Below are positions 44,146 through 55,871 of a DNA stretch of 64,000 bases, in pieces; position 1 is the first letter of the stretch, and each line of letters starts with the position of its first letter. The notes under the pieces were generated by a model. It did not search any database. It was given only the letters and a program-made list of their open reading frames with translations, and had not been told where the DNA came from. Source of the stretch: Trichobilharzia regenti (lineage: Eukaryota; Platyhelminthes; Trematoda; Strigeidida; Schistosomatidae); the NCBI GenBank assembly GCA_944472135.2, contig OX235263.1, forward strand, positions 34,711,379 to 34,775,378. Reading direction: 5' to 3'. Position numbers and translations under genes: made by a program.

Positions 44146-44899
44146 ACAGGTGGTTGAGTTCTGCCAAAAAGTGAGATCAATGCTGTGGGAACCAACACTT
44201 GAAAATTAACATAATGCTCATTAGTGAATAATTATAGGATAAAGTTGCCTAGAGTTCTAATGAAAAACTGTAACTATTGGGATCCATATAGTCGGGAAAA
44301 TACTCGCCAATGATATTGACTAGCGATATCACTACATATCACGAATCAGTACACGTTAAAATTCACTAGATTCAATCCCAGTATCTAACTAATCAGTGGG
44401 CTCGCCTCGTAACCTAACAGTCCTGTAATCATTTCCAGTGGTTCTCTGATTGATGTAAGTTAGTAATCTAAATTTAAACCAATCAAATCCCTACAAAACA
44501 ACACTTGAAAATTTATGTTTTAGTCTACCGCCAGAATTAAAACAACTAATCATCATAAAAATATTATCAGTGTTTTCTGTGTAATAACAAAAGAAGATAT
44601 GTGTAAGCAAGGGCAGTCTATTATCATCTCAAGTATAACTGATTAAATACAAGCAACTTAAACACCAAAACAACCATTCGATCTGATGAAGTCATGTTCA
44701 TCAGTGTGATAGACCTATTTGTTCAAACAAAATTATTCATTTTATCTAAATGTATAAGTGACCAATATGTGATGGCGAGCTACCTAGAATGGTGACCATA
44801 CCGCAAACCTGACTGATAGAATTCAGTCTGCATCAAGGAAAGGGCTAGACACGTCACACTGTCCAATGAAAATACCCACTACAGTCCTGCAGGAGGTCA

Positions 44900-45075
44900 A
44901 TCGTGAGCCCGAATAGCTCGGTAGTAACGTCTTTGACTGCAGCACTGGGTGATGCGGATTCGAATCTCAGATGGGACATGAGCTCTTTCAAGGTTGCAGA
45001 TACGCCTTGCTAACTGGTGAGTTCCAACTAGCACGAAACCTATGTGAGGTAAGGCTTCCCGTGGCCGATTGCCTC
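44900..45075 (+). mobile_element. tRNA-headed SINE (type D)
   Basis: GAGCCCGAATAGCTCGGTAG resembles an A-box region and GGATTCGAATCTC a B-box. The body (CTTGCTAACTGGTGAGTTCC) is unlike types A-C. One copy here. Confidence 0.5.
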
Positions 45076-45289
45076 CAACTATCTAATATGAGTAATCTCT
45101 TCTTGAAAATATTCTTGTATATTCCTGAAAATTAAAAATAAATTGTGACGGACTAGAGGATGGAGTTTCCTGAAGTTCTAGTGAGAAGTCGTGACCAGTG
45201 AGATCCATCCAATCAAGTGTGGGGATAGATTTCCCACCGATTATACTGGTTGGTGGTCGCTCTGAAATCATGAATTGGTAGAGGTTATA

Positions 45290-45480
45290 ATTTATGGGCC
45301 AGTGAATCGAGTTCCAGTGGCTGAATGTTATACGGGCCGGCATCGTAACCGGAAGGTCCTGAGTTCTAACTTCAGTGCGTGCTTACTACTGATGATTCTC
45401 AAACTAGGATGAAACAGCTGTCCAGTACTCCCTGGTTTTCAATAGTTCTCTGAATCACATTAATCCCTCATCAAACTCGA
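45290..45480 (+). mobile_element. tRNA-headed SINE (type C)
   Basis: GTTCCAGTGGCTGAATGTTA, GAGTTCTAACTTC, GATGAAACAGCTGTCCAGTA; slightly diverged from 41990-42205. Confidence 0.7.
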
Positions 45481-45556
45481 AAAAGAAATTAAGCCCTTAC
45501 AAATCAACTCTTGAAAATAAAAACAAATTGTCGAGGAAAAAACAATGATTACTCAC

Positions 45557-45589
45557 TTCATAAATAAAAGCTTTCTGTTTCAGCGGATT
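45557..45589 (-). CDS. SAMHD1: SAMHD1-like gene, 33-nt micro-exon
   Basis: On minus, TTGTTAACAG is followed by 11 codons (NPLKQKAFIYE) and then GTGAGT. It is phase 0 at both ends and fits between the 50666 exon (ending VLSNQ) and the 38136 exon (starting ILSNSLNGMD). The joined boundary KAFIYE/ILSN matches KSFLYE/IVSN in SAMHD1. Without it the protein would lack a conserved helix segment. It is too short for ORF finders, and the call rests on the exact splice and phase fit plus the conserved residues. Confidence 0.8.
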
Positions 45590-45999
45590 CTGTTAACAAA
45601 GAAATAACATACAGTGAGTAATGTAATAATATGAATACTAACACTATTTATTCCAAAGCAATGAATTCCTCTAAACTTTAAATCAGTGAAAGAATGAAGT
45701 ATAAAGGTATCAGAGACATTCAGATAAATATTAGACAGTAAATACAAGAAGTAATTCAAGTCGTGTACAGTCAAAATAAACTTCTAATATTACCAATTCA
45801 TAATTATTATGACCTTTGTGTTTGTGCCTGAGTATATCTGACTTGATATACAGTAATCTTATATTGTCAGCTGAATAAAATACCTACGGTCTTAATTGTG
45901 TCACTAAACATCTTTCTATTGAATCTGCAATTTCACAAAGAGGCACTGTGACACGATGACAACAACAATAATACGTACCACTAGAGTGAATGAATCATA

Positions 46000-46490
46000 T
46001 TAGACAGGGGTTCATAACGGTTTGTAAAGCCTGGAGGCATATTGGTTAAGTTATGCAGATTTGAAACACAGATACAGTAGTACGTTTCCACGAAAAGTTT
46101 AAAATCCATCTTGTTGTTAAGTATCAAAAATGACTGAAATTAAGTTCCTATGGATATATTCATTCTAACATCTTTTATATCTCACTTACTATGAAGAAAA
46201 GAAATCAAAAAGAGAAGTGCTATTTTGAGAAGCTTTCTGTCCAGACTATTAAAGCTTTTCTATGACGAGTACAAATATAAAGAGACGAATTAATTTATAC
46301 TGGACCTTTGTCCAGCCAACCTGCGTACAACAACAGTCGTACAAGCGATACGTTTGTTAATTACAGAAGCAGAGCATTCAATGATTTTAAATCCAGAAAA
46401 TGAAGTATTACATCATTTAAGAACAATTAACTATCACTCCTGAAACATCATTTTTAACTAAATGACCAAGAAATCAAAATTTAGTTACTG
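46000..46490. other. Intron sequence, nothing recognised
   Basis: Lies in the intron between the micro-exon and the 50666 exon, upstream of the RTE-like fragment. No motif. Confidence 0.45.
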
Positions 46491-46494
46491 GATA

Positions 46495-48060
46495 CACCAT
46501 TGAATGCAATCAAGATGCTAAAAGCTGGAAAAGCAGCAGGACCAGATGGAATCCCAGTAGAAGCATTGAAAATTGACCCAGAGACAACAGTGGACTTGAT
46601 GACGCAATTACCGGAGAAGGTGTGGAAAGAAGGAAAAGTACCCGAGGACTGGAAGAAAGGATACTTATTCAAACTACCAAAGAAAGGTGACTTAAGTCAA
46701 TGCAAAAACTGGCGCGGAATTATGCTCCTGTCCATCCAAAGCAAAATACTAAGCCGCATCATCCTGGAGAGAATCATACACGCTGGCCTGCATGAAAAAC
46801 TTCGACCGGAACAAGCTGGATGCAGGAGAAACAAGTCATGTATTGATCAAATAGTCACCCTGCGGATAATCATTGAACAAAGCTTGAATGGTAATCACCT
46901 CTCTATCTCAACTTCATCGACTTTGAAGAGGCCTTCGACAATGTCGATCGAGAGGTGATTTGGCAACTACTTTGCTACTATCAAGGGGTGCCATCGACAA
47001 TTATACATTTCATCCAACAGTTATACGACGATGCTGCAAGCCAATTAATCCACAACGGGAAACTTACGGAAGCCTTCGAAGTGAGGTCGGGAGTGAGACA
47101 AGGCTGTCTACTATCGCCAATGATTTTCCTGATTGCAGTAGATTAGATAATTTGACAGATAGCGGGCAACGAGGAAACAGGCATAAAGTGGACCCACTCT
47201 TACAAAAAACTTGGAGGATCTGGACTTCGCCGATGATGATATATGTCTGATTTCCCACAAACTGGAAGATATGCAAGTGAAAAGCAACAAGTTGGAAGAA
47301 AAAGCATCAAACATGCGACTTCAATTCAGGTAAACATTGAGAAAACAGAGATATGTGATGAAGATTCCTGGCCAACAACAACAGACAACAATCAGCCAGC
47401 ATAAATGGGAGGAACCTGAAAGAAACAAGCTCCTTCACCTACCAACCTGGGAAGCATCGTTTCAACTACAGGCGGATGTGGATATCAAAGCAAGGATAGG
47501 GAAAGCAAGACAAGCTTTGATTACTCTCAGTTCTGTGTTGGAGGTCAACATCACTCAGCATCAAGAATAAGACCCGGATTTTCAACTCCAATGTGAAGCT
47601 ACTACTACTTAGTATACGTACGGGTCAGAGACTTGGCGCGTCATGAAGAGCAGCTCAAACAAATAACAGACCTTCATTAACAGCTAATTGTCTTCGCTCA
47701 ACACTCAAGATCAGATGGCCGACCAGAAAAGATCAGCAACAGGGATCTCTGGAGGTGAGCGAGCCAACCAGGAACCGATTGAGCAAAACATGAGCTGGAA
47801 GAAATAGAGGTGGAATGACCATACTTTGAGAAAACCATCAAGTGACATCATTAGACAAGCCACTGCTCGAGTGGAACCCGAAAGGGAGGCGGCGAGTTGG
47901 TTGTCAGTGTAAGGGTAACTTGGAGGAGATCATGTGAAGAGGAGATGAAAGCGTGTGGGTAGACTTGGAGCCAGGTGAAAACTCTAGCAGAGAACCGAAC
48001 GCAATGGAGACGCGCGGCTGAATCCCTATGTTCCTCTAGGAATTAAAGGATATAATAATA
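46495..48060 (+). pseudogene. RTE-like non-LTR RT and 3' end (family 1)
   Basis: The longest copy of the family. 46500-46958 carries 'KMLKAGKAAGPDGIPVEALK', 'VPEDWKKGYLFKLPKKGDLS', 'CKNWRGIMLLSIQSKIL' and 'LRPEQAGCRRNKSCIDQI'. After a frameshift it has 'NFIDFEEAFDNVDREV' (motif A), then 'VRSGVRQGCLLSPMIFLIAV' (motif B, 47080-47146), and 'DLDFADDD' (motif C, an extra GAT at ~47234). The 3' end is CTCTAGGAATTAAAGGATAT with ATAATAATAT. The endonuclease is missing: the copy is 5'-truncated. Multiple frameshifts and stops. Confidence 0.8.
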
Positions 48061-48589
48061 ATATACATTACTGTGCAAATATGTGAAAAAATATTTTGCC
48101 AATGATAAGTAACTTCAAATAAATTTACTGATTAGGACAAATTTGATTCATTGATTGATATCCAGAGTTCTACTTTTTCTAATTTGTATAACCCTAGAGA
48201 TTATGAAAGGTGTTAGTGATTAACACATGTATTTTCTGACCAATTTCAATTATCAACGCCATATATCGCCAGATACAAATGTTTTGCATACATCCAAACT
48301 CTTATCACTTTAGATTTGAGGTCATATTTTCTTATTTTGAAAATCAAAATTGACCCGATTATCGAACGCTTACAAAATGTACTTTAAAATGAAAGTTTAT
48401 ATGGTTTCTGAAATAGGTATAAAGACAGGCTCACAGTTGTTTTTTTCAGTGAAGTATTTTGTCCCATAACTTGTGAACAAACAACTTCATTGATTGTTAT
48501 TAGCATGACATAAAATTTATTTAGATAAATAGTAATTATTTTATTTCAAAAAGATATAATAAGTTTTTATTTGGTTGTGTTCTCCGAAA
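48061..48589. other. Intron sequence, nothing recognised
   Basis: AT-rich sequence between two repeats, no motif. Confidence 0.5.
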
Positions 48590-48800
48590 CAATCGATATA
48601 ATTAATTGCGAAGCTTTCAATTTCCGTCTAGACAACATCTTCAGTGAAGGCTGTCATATGAAGTGACCTTATTTGAATTCCCCATGAATGATATAACTGC
48701 ATCTTCTGACAACCTTTGTCGTGATCAATGGTTGATCATTTTTATTGACTTGGAATTTGAACGTTTTTGTCATTTGATTTATTTCTTATTGATTGATTAT
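48590..48800 (-). mobile_element. Penelope 3'-end fragment (PLE-1 relative)
   Basis: TTGCGAAGCTTTCAATTTCC and GACAACATCTTCAGTGAAGG resemble the PLE-1 terminal sequence at 15879-15925 (TTGCGAAGCTTTCATCACC; GACATCTTCAGCG), diverged. Confidence 0.5.
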
Positions 48801-48814
48801 AAATGCCCATTAAA

Positions 48815-49950
48815 TTTTTTTTAAAGAATGGTTACTGAACAAAGAATATTCTTTTCAATAACTCCATCATCAGGTTATATGCAGTTATATATCCATAATA
48901 GTGAAAAAAATTAGGGTTTTTGGCTACGTTAATGTTGTTCGAATAACGTTGAATCAATCATATCAATAGATTACAGCTCAGGAGCATCAGAAAAATTAGG
49001 AAAGATAACAATACAAATTCATGAATTTACAGTCTCCACTGAAGGCCAGCCAGGGCAGTAGTAGTGACTGGATTTGCTTCTTCTGCAAACACAGCACTGG
49101 TTGTTTCACATGAATCGCGATAGCCTCTACTGTTTACAGTACGCGGTACCTAGATGTTTTTGACAGTTTACTTGGTACCTGGTAGATGATAAACAAGGCT
49201 TTTTTAGTACACGCTTTGTCACCGGTTTGGACCAGGTTGTCTAATATCGAGCCAGTTACATACGCCGTGCAATTAGGCGTGTTTCTCGTCGGATTTCCGA
49301 CCATCACCCTGTGTGGTTAAGTAAAGGACAAATAAAATCTGTTCGTAGCGCTATTCTATCCCATCTTCTGGGTACGACGGAACATAAGATTGATGTTAAC
49401 TAGGCTTTGAGAGTCATTTACCGCACACCAACAAATCTTAATTTCGCCTTGAGAGTTCAATTACTAAACATTAGTGAGGCTATTGGGATCTACATTAAGA
49501 AGCCTAATCTGTGCGTCGAAAAGACGCTAGTTCGGACATTATCCTTACCTGGGTCAACCAGGTTTGAATGATCCTCAATTTTTGTGGAACTTTCTATTCT
49601 ATTCGCTATTATATTTTTATCATTACTTTTGTAATTTAAGCATCTTTAATGAATTGTCATTCCATTAATCTTACTTTACAAATCGATATTATTTAAAAGA
49701 AACACTACTATTGTTATTGATTACTATTCTGGAATATTCTATGTATATAAACATGCATGTATAATTGTAGAGCCAGAAGAGAAAATTATCGAGAAGGATA
49801 TTCTTTGCTCAATTATTTTGTGTTTAATAGTGAACTGTTGATGGTTTTTACTACACCTTTACTTAGCCATACTGGGAGATGTTCCCGAGCCCGAAAAATG
49901 AAGTTCCTAGAGCGCAACGGCCAATATGACCTACAATTAGAAGTGGCTAG
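48815..49950. mobile_element. Foldback repeat split by a Penelope fragment
   Basis: 48815-49255 and 49850-49950 match consecutive parts of the repeat at 29640-30185 (break near GTCTAATATCGAGC and TACACCTTTACTTAGCCATA). Between them, 49262-49570 encodes a decayed Penelope C-terminus on plus ('RVSRRISDHHPVWLSKGQIK', then 'VIYRTPTNLN' and 'EAIGIYIKKPNLC'). It is followed by an AT-rich pLTR end whose reverse complement matches 29660-29735. Confidence 0.6.
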
Positions 49951-50414
49951 TCTAGGTAATTTATCTTCCAATTGAGAAATCATCATCGGTAAATTTGATC
50001 TACAGTAATTTGTCTATTAATCGCTGATTCACCTGAGTACCAGGCTTCTAGAAATACCCCTTGTATTATTGGTGTTTCCTCTGTTTAAAATTTCTACATT
50101 CTCCTAATCAAATGGTAGTGTTTAGGAGCTACAGGCTTGATTTGCAAAACATGATTTGAAATTTTTAAAAGTTTTCGAACAACTCAAAGTATGGATAAAT
50201 TATCGGAATTGTCTTATCTGGTATTCAATAGTCATTCTATTCATTTTATTTAACGATAAAAACCATTTTTGGAGACAGTCGAATGTAAGAGACTTACAAA
50301 ATATTTGAAAATAAACATGAGAAAGATAGGAAAGACAAAATGAACCTTCAAACAAAAGGTTGACAACATAAAAGACATTGGTAAGCTGTTCAAACACATA
50401 AGAATAAATATGTC

Positions 50415-50490
50415 TTCAAGGAGGTTCGCAAGTTGAACTGCTTCACATCTGTGCAAAGTTCCGTGTTGAAACTAGCCATTTAGTCGATCA
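50415..50490 (+). mobile_element. Short non-LTR 3' UTR fragment (family 2)
   Basis: CAAGTTGAACTGCTTCACAT then GTGCAAAGTTCCGTGTTGAA, as at the ends of the other family 2 copies. Confidence 0.5.
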
Positions 50491-50665
50491 GTCATTCTAG
50501 ATTCTGAATAACTGATAATCCAACGTTTGAGCAGCCTAGTAAAATGTCTCCCGTCAGCTGACAAAATCATATCTCAGACTTATTATAAAAGATATTTGAC
50601 AAGAAAACAAACAAAATACATATAAAAATTAAGTAAATTACTCACGTTAACTTTCGATTAATTAC

Positions 50666-50809
50666 CTGATTCGATAATACAGCAGCCGAATCACCAAGAA
50701 TAAGACTGTGAATAAGTTTCATATCTACCTTCAAATGATTTAATTCATTTTTTAAGCCAGGCTTTGAATTGACAATTTTATCAAATATATGGCAGGTGAC
50801 TTTTTCATG
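50666..50809 (-). CDS. SAMHD1: SAMHD1-like gene, exon within the HD domain
   Basis: 48 codons between acceptor TTTTATAG and donor GTAATT, phase 0. It reads HEKVTCHIFDKIVNSKPGLK and ends ILGDSAAVLSNQ. 'HEK....IFDKIVNS' aligns with human 'HEQGSVMMFEHLINSN', where the His-Glu lies near the active site, and 'KLIHSLILG' with 'CFIKEQIVG'. It joins the 58808 exon (ending PEYNEYK) in phase with no residues missing. Confidence 0.82.
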
Positions 50810-50984
50810 CTATAAAATCAGTCAGAAAAACGTAAAAAAGAAATTTATATATCATATTATTTAAACATAAGTAATAGAAGAATTACATGAAATGACATTT
50901 AAGTAATGGTGACAAGGCACAGGATATTTATTAATGAATCATTTTAAAAGAATATCTTAGAAACTAAGCCAGAGATAATCCTGT

Positions 50985-52388
50985 CAAGAAACTATTTATC
51001 AAACACACTAGTGTCTTCCTAGGTTATACTGTAGAAGAATGTTAAGGCTGTGAAAGAAGCAACTGCAAAACAATCTGATCTCTATTACTTCATTCTTATT
51101 ACTTAGAAAACAGCTGTTTCAGACTATGAATTTTACAACCAAGAGGCAAAGTATCCATGATTTTTGAAGAAGTTGGTTCGAAAACACAAACAAAAAATAA
51201 CCCTTGTAATTAAAAACAACAAAATACAAAAGATGTCACGTGTGAACGAATTGAAAGTACCATAATTTAAACACCGGATGGCCATTTCACGGGTTTGGGG
51301 CCGATCATAATCAGCAAGTGGTACTGGTTGAAGTGAGTGGTATACAGCTACTCATCTCAACCAATCAGTAGTATGTAGTATCAGACATTTATGCTTGATT
51401 CTTTGTTTACCATTTATGGTATCGAGCAGATTCCATATTATTGTGGCGTGTGCTACTGATAAGACTTATCAGTAGTACTGAAAGAGACGTTCATCGACAT
51501 AGAAAAATCAAATATCAAGGAGATAGATTTGAAGTCAGAGAAAGCAAATGATTCGGTGTTGCGGAGATATATGCGAGACATGAAAAGAACACAAAGAAAC
51601 ACAATATGAAGGAAGCGCAGAAGTAACACAACAAGGAAGATCTTTGCAAATGGTGATTTGAAGATAAGGTGTATATAACTTCACTGAATAGAGATACCCA
51701 ATTGCTTTTTCCCAAGTCTTTCATCTTCTACCGTTACATTGTGATCTAAATAATTTCAGTTTTCAAAGAAAACGAAGGTTGAATTTCACCTCCTTTAACT
51801 GTGTAGATAGAGCATTTGATTTAAAAGCAGACTTATACAGACTGAATCAGTGAATCGATAAGGTGTTGACTGTCATTTTCCTTAAAAGTACTACTTACCA
51901 GTTTGCACTTACATTAACAGAAGAGAGTTTGTCGGGGTAAAATGAAAGATTATTTTAAATCTGAGTTTTACACATTCGTCAGCACTCAGTCCACCACATA
52001 GTGGACACAAGACATAAAATTAACATATTAATAAACTTTACAACTGTCAGTAGACGAAAGGCTTCAAACATAATTTCGTTCGTAGCAGACAAATAAAACG
52101 TATTTTGCAAATATTTTATCACTTTAATAGAAAATCAGAACTTTCATTCTCATCTACTTTAAATAACTAAAATTATTGTATTATAAATGTTACTCACAAT
52201 ACAAGTATCCTAATAGCATCCGGCGATTTTCATAGTTATTCACTCAACGCCTTTTGGTACTATTTATTTCCTTCACAAAATGCACTTAAGAACAATCATT
52301 TTTAAAAAATCATGTTTAAACGGATTTAAATCTTATAGTTATTGGAACAGATATATATATTATAACTTATTATTTTATTCCTTTACAC
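50985..52388. other. Intron sequence, nothing recognised
   Basis: Part of the 8-kb intron between the 58808 and 50666 exons. No conserved motif or clear repeat found; a possible PLE-like C-terminal scrap is not supported. Confidence 0.45.
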
Positions 52389-52389
52389 T

Positions 52390-52572
52390 CCGAATGGAAC
52401 ACAGGGCTTCAAGCTAGAGCTTTGAAGTTTCAGTAGCAGTAGTTTTATTTTACTTACGAGGTGGGGTTGCTAGCCCCACGCCCAATCTTTCCTCTTTACC
52501 GGTCTTACTATTGGCTTAGTAAGGCTTAGGAGTGCGTTGGCCAAGGAACGAACCTCGAACCACGTGCATGGT
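52390..52572 (-). mobile_element. tRNA-headed SINE (type B), minus
   Basis: The minus strand reads ACCATGCACGTGGTTCGAGG, CTTAGTAAGCCAATAGTAAG, GGGGCTAGCAACCCCACCTC and ends in GAAGCCCTGTGTTCCATTCG. Confidence 0.65.
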
Positions 52573-52697
52573 TTAAAATAAATTATAATTAATTAATTGA
52601 CAAGTAAACTAAATAACAGAAACGGATGATAATTAGTTTTACCTTGTTTTCATTCATTCATTCGAAAATACACTTTTTTTAAAATCATTGGATGCCT

Positions 52698-52918
52698 GTG
52701 TGTCGGTGGCACAGCGGTAGAATGCTCGCCTCCATGTGGTCCGGGATCCGATCCCCGGCTATCGACCCACTCTTTTACCTCGCTAAGTCAGTAATAAGAC
52801 TGGTAAAGAAGGAAGGTTTGGCATGAGGCTAGCAACCCCGTCCTGTGAAAGTTAACACCACTGCTACCGAAACTTCAAGTCACTACCTTGAAGGTATAAA
52901 AGGTATAAAATACATATC
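52698..52918 (+). mobile_element. tRNA-headed SINE (type B), host of the gypsy insertion
   Basis: Head GTGTGTCGGTGGCACAGCGG with B-box-like GGATCCGATCCCC, body GAGGCTAGCAACCCCGTCCT. The gypsy LTR begins at 52919 directly after its tail (AAGGTATAAAATACATATC); the target duplication ATATC is the last five bases. Confidence 0.7.
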
Positions 52919-53259
52919 TGTTATGTACTCGTCGCTGAATTATTGTTATGGACTGGTCGAGAAACTAATAGTCCTGACGCGAGAAGGCGGAAATCAGAAG
53001 ACCACTAGGTTTGCGATGATACTTCTATTGTCCAAACACAAGGAGACGAAAATAAATGGTCTCACACCAAAGTGGTCAGTAAGTAAAGTAGTTGTAAAGT
53101 AGCTCACACAGAATGTGTGAACGAAATATATATATAACAAAATATATATAGTAGACGTCAAACAACCATATATGGATATATGTCACTAAGCAACGGACTG
53201 TCAACAAACACTCATATTATATATAATATAATATAAGGAGAATATACATTAATAAAGGA

Positions 53260-53943
53260 AAACAAAACACGTAGATCAGCGAAGAGTCTCTTTTCGGCGA
53301 ATTCATTTTCTTAGCTGTACAATCGCAAATATATATGCATTGTTTTGTATGTATGTGTACATTAAGTTTGTCAAACAAAGTTACAATTGGTTAAGGTTAC
53401 TTTTAACTAAACAAGTGGAGGATGGTAATACAGGTCAAGAAAATTAAGTGCTAATGAAACTAGGGTAGTAAAAAAATGATGAGTTGTCACAAACAGTTGT
53501 AATAATAATAGTGAGTTTTACTCAGGATGCACATAGAAACAAAGTAGATAATGCGAAACTATGTAAGAGATCTAAGTGGATACAAGAATTATAATTGCTT
53601 AAGGTTATTTTAACTAAACAGGTAAAGGTTGGTAATATAAGTCAAGACCATTAAGTGCTAGGGTAGTAACAAAGGTGATGAGTTGTCACAAACAGTTGTT
53701 AAAAGAAGTTATGCAATAATAATATGAATAGTTTGATGAGTGAGTTTTACTCAGGATGCACATAGAAACAAAGTAGATAATACGAAACTATGTAAGAGAT
53801 TTAAGTGAATACAAGAATTATAAGCAATTAAGGAACAGGCGAAGAAACAAAATTAAGTCATCAAAATAAAATAAAAGCTCAAAACAAATCAAAACATTGT
53901 TACCATGAGAGTAGAAGTGGTTGAGTAATCTTCTTTTGTATCC
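53260..53943. repeat. Left terminal inverted repeat (pLTR) of PLE-2
   Basis: Itself contains a diverged internal duplication: TTTAACTAAACA, GATGAGTTGTCACAAACAG, GAGTTTTACTCAGGATGCAC and TAATACGAAACTATGTAAGA recur at ~53410-53570 and ~53600-53810. Confidence 0.85.
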
Positions 53944-55871
53944 TATCTCTGGGCCCTAAATTCTGCGATATAAATTTCAACTCCGACAAACTCCATACTC
54001 AGGTCCAGTTTGAAAATCTAATCAGCCAAACGCACGATCTCAGCCCAACTTCTGAAGACGAATTACAGAGATTCAAGTCAACAATCATGGACTGCTGCCA
54101 CCAATACTTGAATTCAAAATCAAAAGTCCGCAACCACCTAACGAAGCGGCACCGAGAGGAATTAAAACAGCTGAGAGATAACAAAGATCTACTTATAACT
54201 CGACCCGACAAGGGTGCGGGTGTAGTGCTTCTGAATCGAAGAGACTACATCGAGAAAATGAACGATATACTGTCGAATGAAGACAAATTTTCCCAACCTT
54301 CCAATGAAAGAAACAAGACGGAACAGATTGAGAAGCAGCTCACAGATGTCTTGAAGAGAATGAAGGCTAGTCAACTAATCAGTGGGGATATCTACGATCA
54401 GATCCGGCCAACAGGTTCAATAATACCAAGACTTTATGGTCTACCAAAGGTACACAAGGTTGGTCTCCCACTTCGTCCAATTCTGGATATGTCAGGTTCC
54501 CCTTACCACTCTATTGCACAATGGCTAGCAGATATTCTGGAACCTGTAAGGAAGCAATTATGTACGTACTCGCTCCGTGACACCTTCCAGTTCATCGAGT
54601 GCATACAAGACACGAATGTATCTAACAAAATTATGCTGTCCTTCGACATCGAGTCACTTTTCACCAATGTCCCACTCACAGAAACGGTCTGCTTCATATG
54701 CAGATATATAGATGACAACCACCTCGATATTGGAATACCGACAACATACTTGAAAGAACTATTATTGAGATGCACTCTGAACGTCCAGTTCACATTCAAC
54801 GACACCATCTACAGACAAAAGGATGGTATTGCAATGGGATCTCCGTTGGGTCCACTACTATCAGATTGCTTCGTGGCAAGCCTCGAGAGAGGTTCACTAA
54901 AGCCAAGCATCGACAATTTGCGACTGTATAAAAGATACGTGGATGACATTTTCATTATTTGTGACAACAACAACGACCCCAATCTGCTGCTGAAGACATT
55001 TAACAATTGCCATCCAGCAATAAAATTCACTCTTGAAATGGAAAACGAGTCAAAAATTCCGTTTCTTGATGTGGAACTGACAAGAAGAGCTGATGGGAGC
55101 CTAAGAAGATCAATCCATAGAAAACCTACGTGGAATGGTCAACTAACAAGCTTCTATAGCTGGGTGCCCATTCAACAAAAGCGAAACTTAATTAAATCAC
55201 TTGCTACCCGCATCCGACGCATCTGTAGTCCCGACGTTCTGGAAACAGAATTAGATATTCTGAGAGAAATATTCATCCAAAATGGATACCCAATAAGATT
55301 TATCGACAAAAATATGAAACCAATAATTCGGAAAAACGAAACTTTAACTGTGCCTAAAAAGAAAATCTACATGAATTTGGATTTCAAGGGAGATTTAGCA
55401 AGCGATATTCTCAAGAGAAGGATCACATCATCTCTGAGAAGAACGTTCTTTGCAGCAACGCTACGAATAGTGTTCTCCAGTCGCCCACTGATCTGCAGAA
55501 GCCTCAAGGACAAGATCCCGCATCTGGCCACTTCTATGTGCATATACCAGTTCACCTGCTGCTGTGGAGCCAGGTACATCGGTCGTTCGACGCGCATCCT
55601 GTCCAAGAGAATTCAAGAACATTATCCAGCATGGTTGCGAAAAGGCAATACTGGTGCAATAAGGAGTGCGATAATTGAACACCTGGTCAACACTGATCAT
55701 TGCATTTCAACGAACGCCTCCTTCAAAGTAATCTACAGAGTCAAGAATAACATATCAAAGGCAATACGGTTTCGTCTCCTTTGCATCGCTGAAGCTCTGG
55801 CCATTCACATGGAAAAACCGGAGCTGTGCATACAAAAGAAGATTACTCAACCACTTCTACTCTCATGGTAA
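53925..55871 (+). CDS. Penelope-like RT/GIY-YIG protein (PLE-2)
   Basis: The frame is open from 53925 (after TGA at 53922) to TAA at 55869-55871. The first in-frame ATG is 54087, but the upstream codons include LSLGPKFC (53943-53966), a conserved N-terminal PLE motif, so translation probably begins earlier by splicing or a non-AUG start. Motifs: 'ITRPDKGAGVVLLNR', 'PRLYGLPKVHK', 'LSFDIESLFTNVPL' (motif A), 'GIAMGSPLGPLLSDCF' (motif B), 'LYKRYVDDIFII' (motif C), 'KIPFLDVEL', then 'CIYQFTCCCGARYIGRSTR' with R..EH for GIY-YIG. No stops, so young. It shares architecture but little sequence with PLE-1. Confidence 0.9.
   Translation, partial: VIFFCILSLGPKFCDINFNSDKLHTQVQFENLISQTHDLSPTSEDELQRFKSTIMDCCHQYLNSKSKVRNHLTKRHREELKQLRDNKDLLITRPDKGAGVVLLNRRDYIEKMNDILSNEDKFSQPSNERNKTEQIEKQLTDVLKRMKASQLISGDIYDQIRPTGSIIPRLYGLPKVHKVGLPLRPILDMSGSPYHSIAQWLADILEPVRKQLCTYSLRDTFQFIECIQDTNVSNKIMLSFDIESLFTNVPLTETVCFICRYIDDNHLDIGIPTTYLKELLLRCTLNVQFTFNDTIYRQKDGIAMGSPLGPLLSDCFVASLERGSLKPSIDNLRLYKRYVDDIFIICDNNNDPNLLLKTFNNCHPAIKFTLEMENESKIPFLDVELTRRADGSLRRSIHRKPTWNGQLTSFYSWVPIQQKRNLIKSLATRIRRICSPDVLETELDILREIFIQNGYPIRFIDKNMKPIIRKNETLTVPKKKIYMNLDFKGDLASDILKRRITSSLRRTFFAATLRIVFSSRPLICRSLKDKIPHLATSMCIYQFTCCCGARYIGRSTRILSKRIQEHYPAWLRKGNTGAIRSAIIEHLVNTDHCISTNASFKVIYRVKNNISKAIRFRLLCIAEALAIHMEKPELCIQKKITQPLLLSW

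Noticed and set aside
45083..45343. Minus-strand 86-codon frame as a SAMHD1 exon
   Set aside because: It overlaps a SINE and an old repeat, lacks suitable splice sites and has no similarity; the 33-nt exon at 45557 fits instead.
13397..52740. tRNA genes suggested by A-box and B-box-like sequences
   Set aside because: The heads lack a full cloverleaf, and each is joined to a recurring body with an A-rich or degenerate tail, so they are SINEs.
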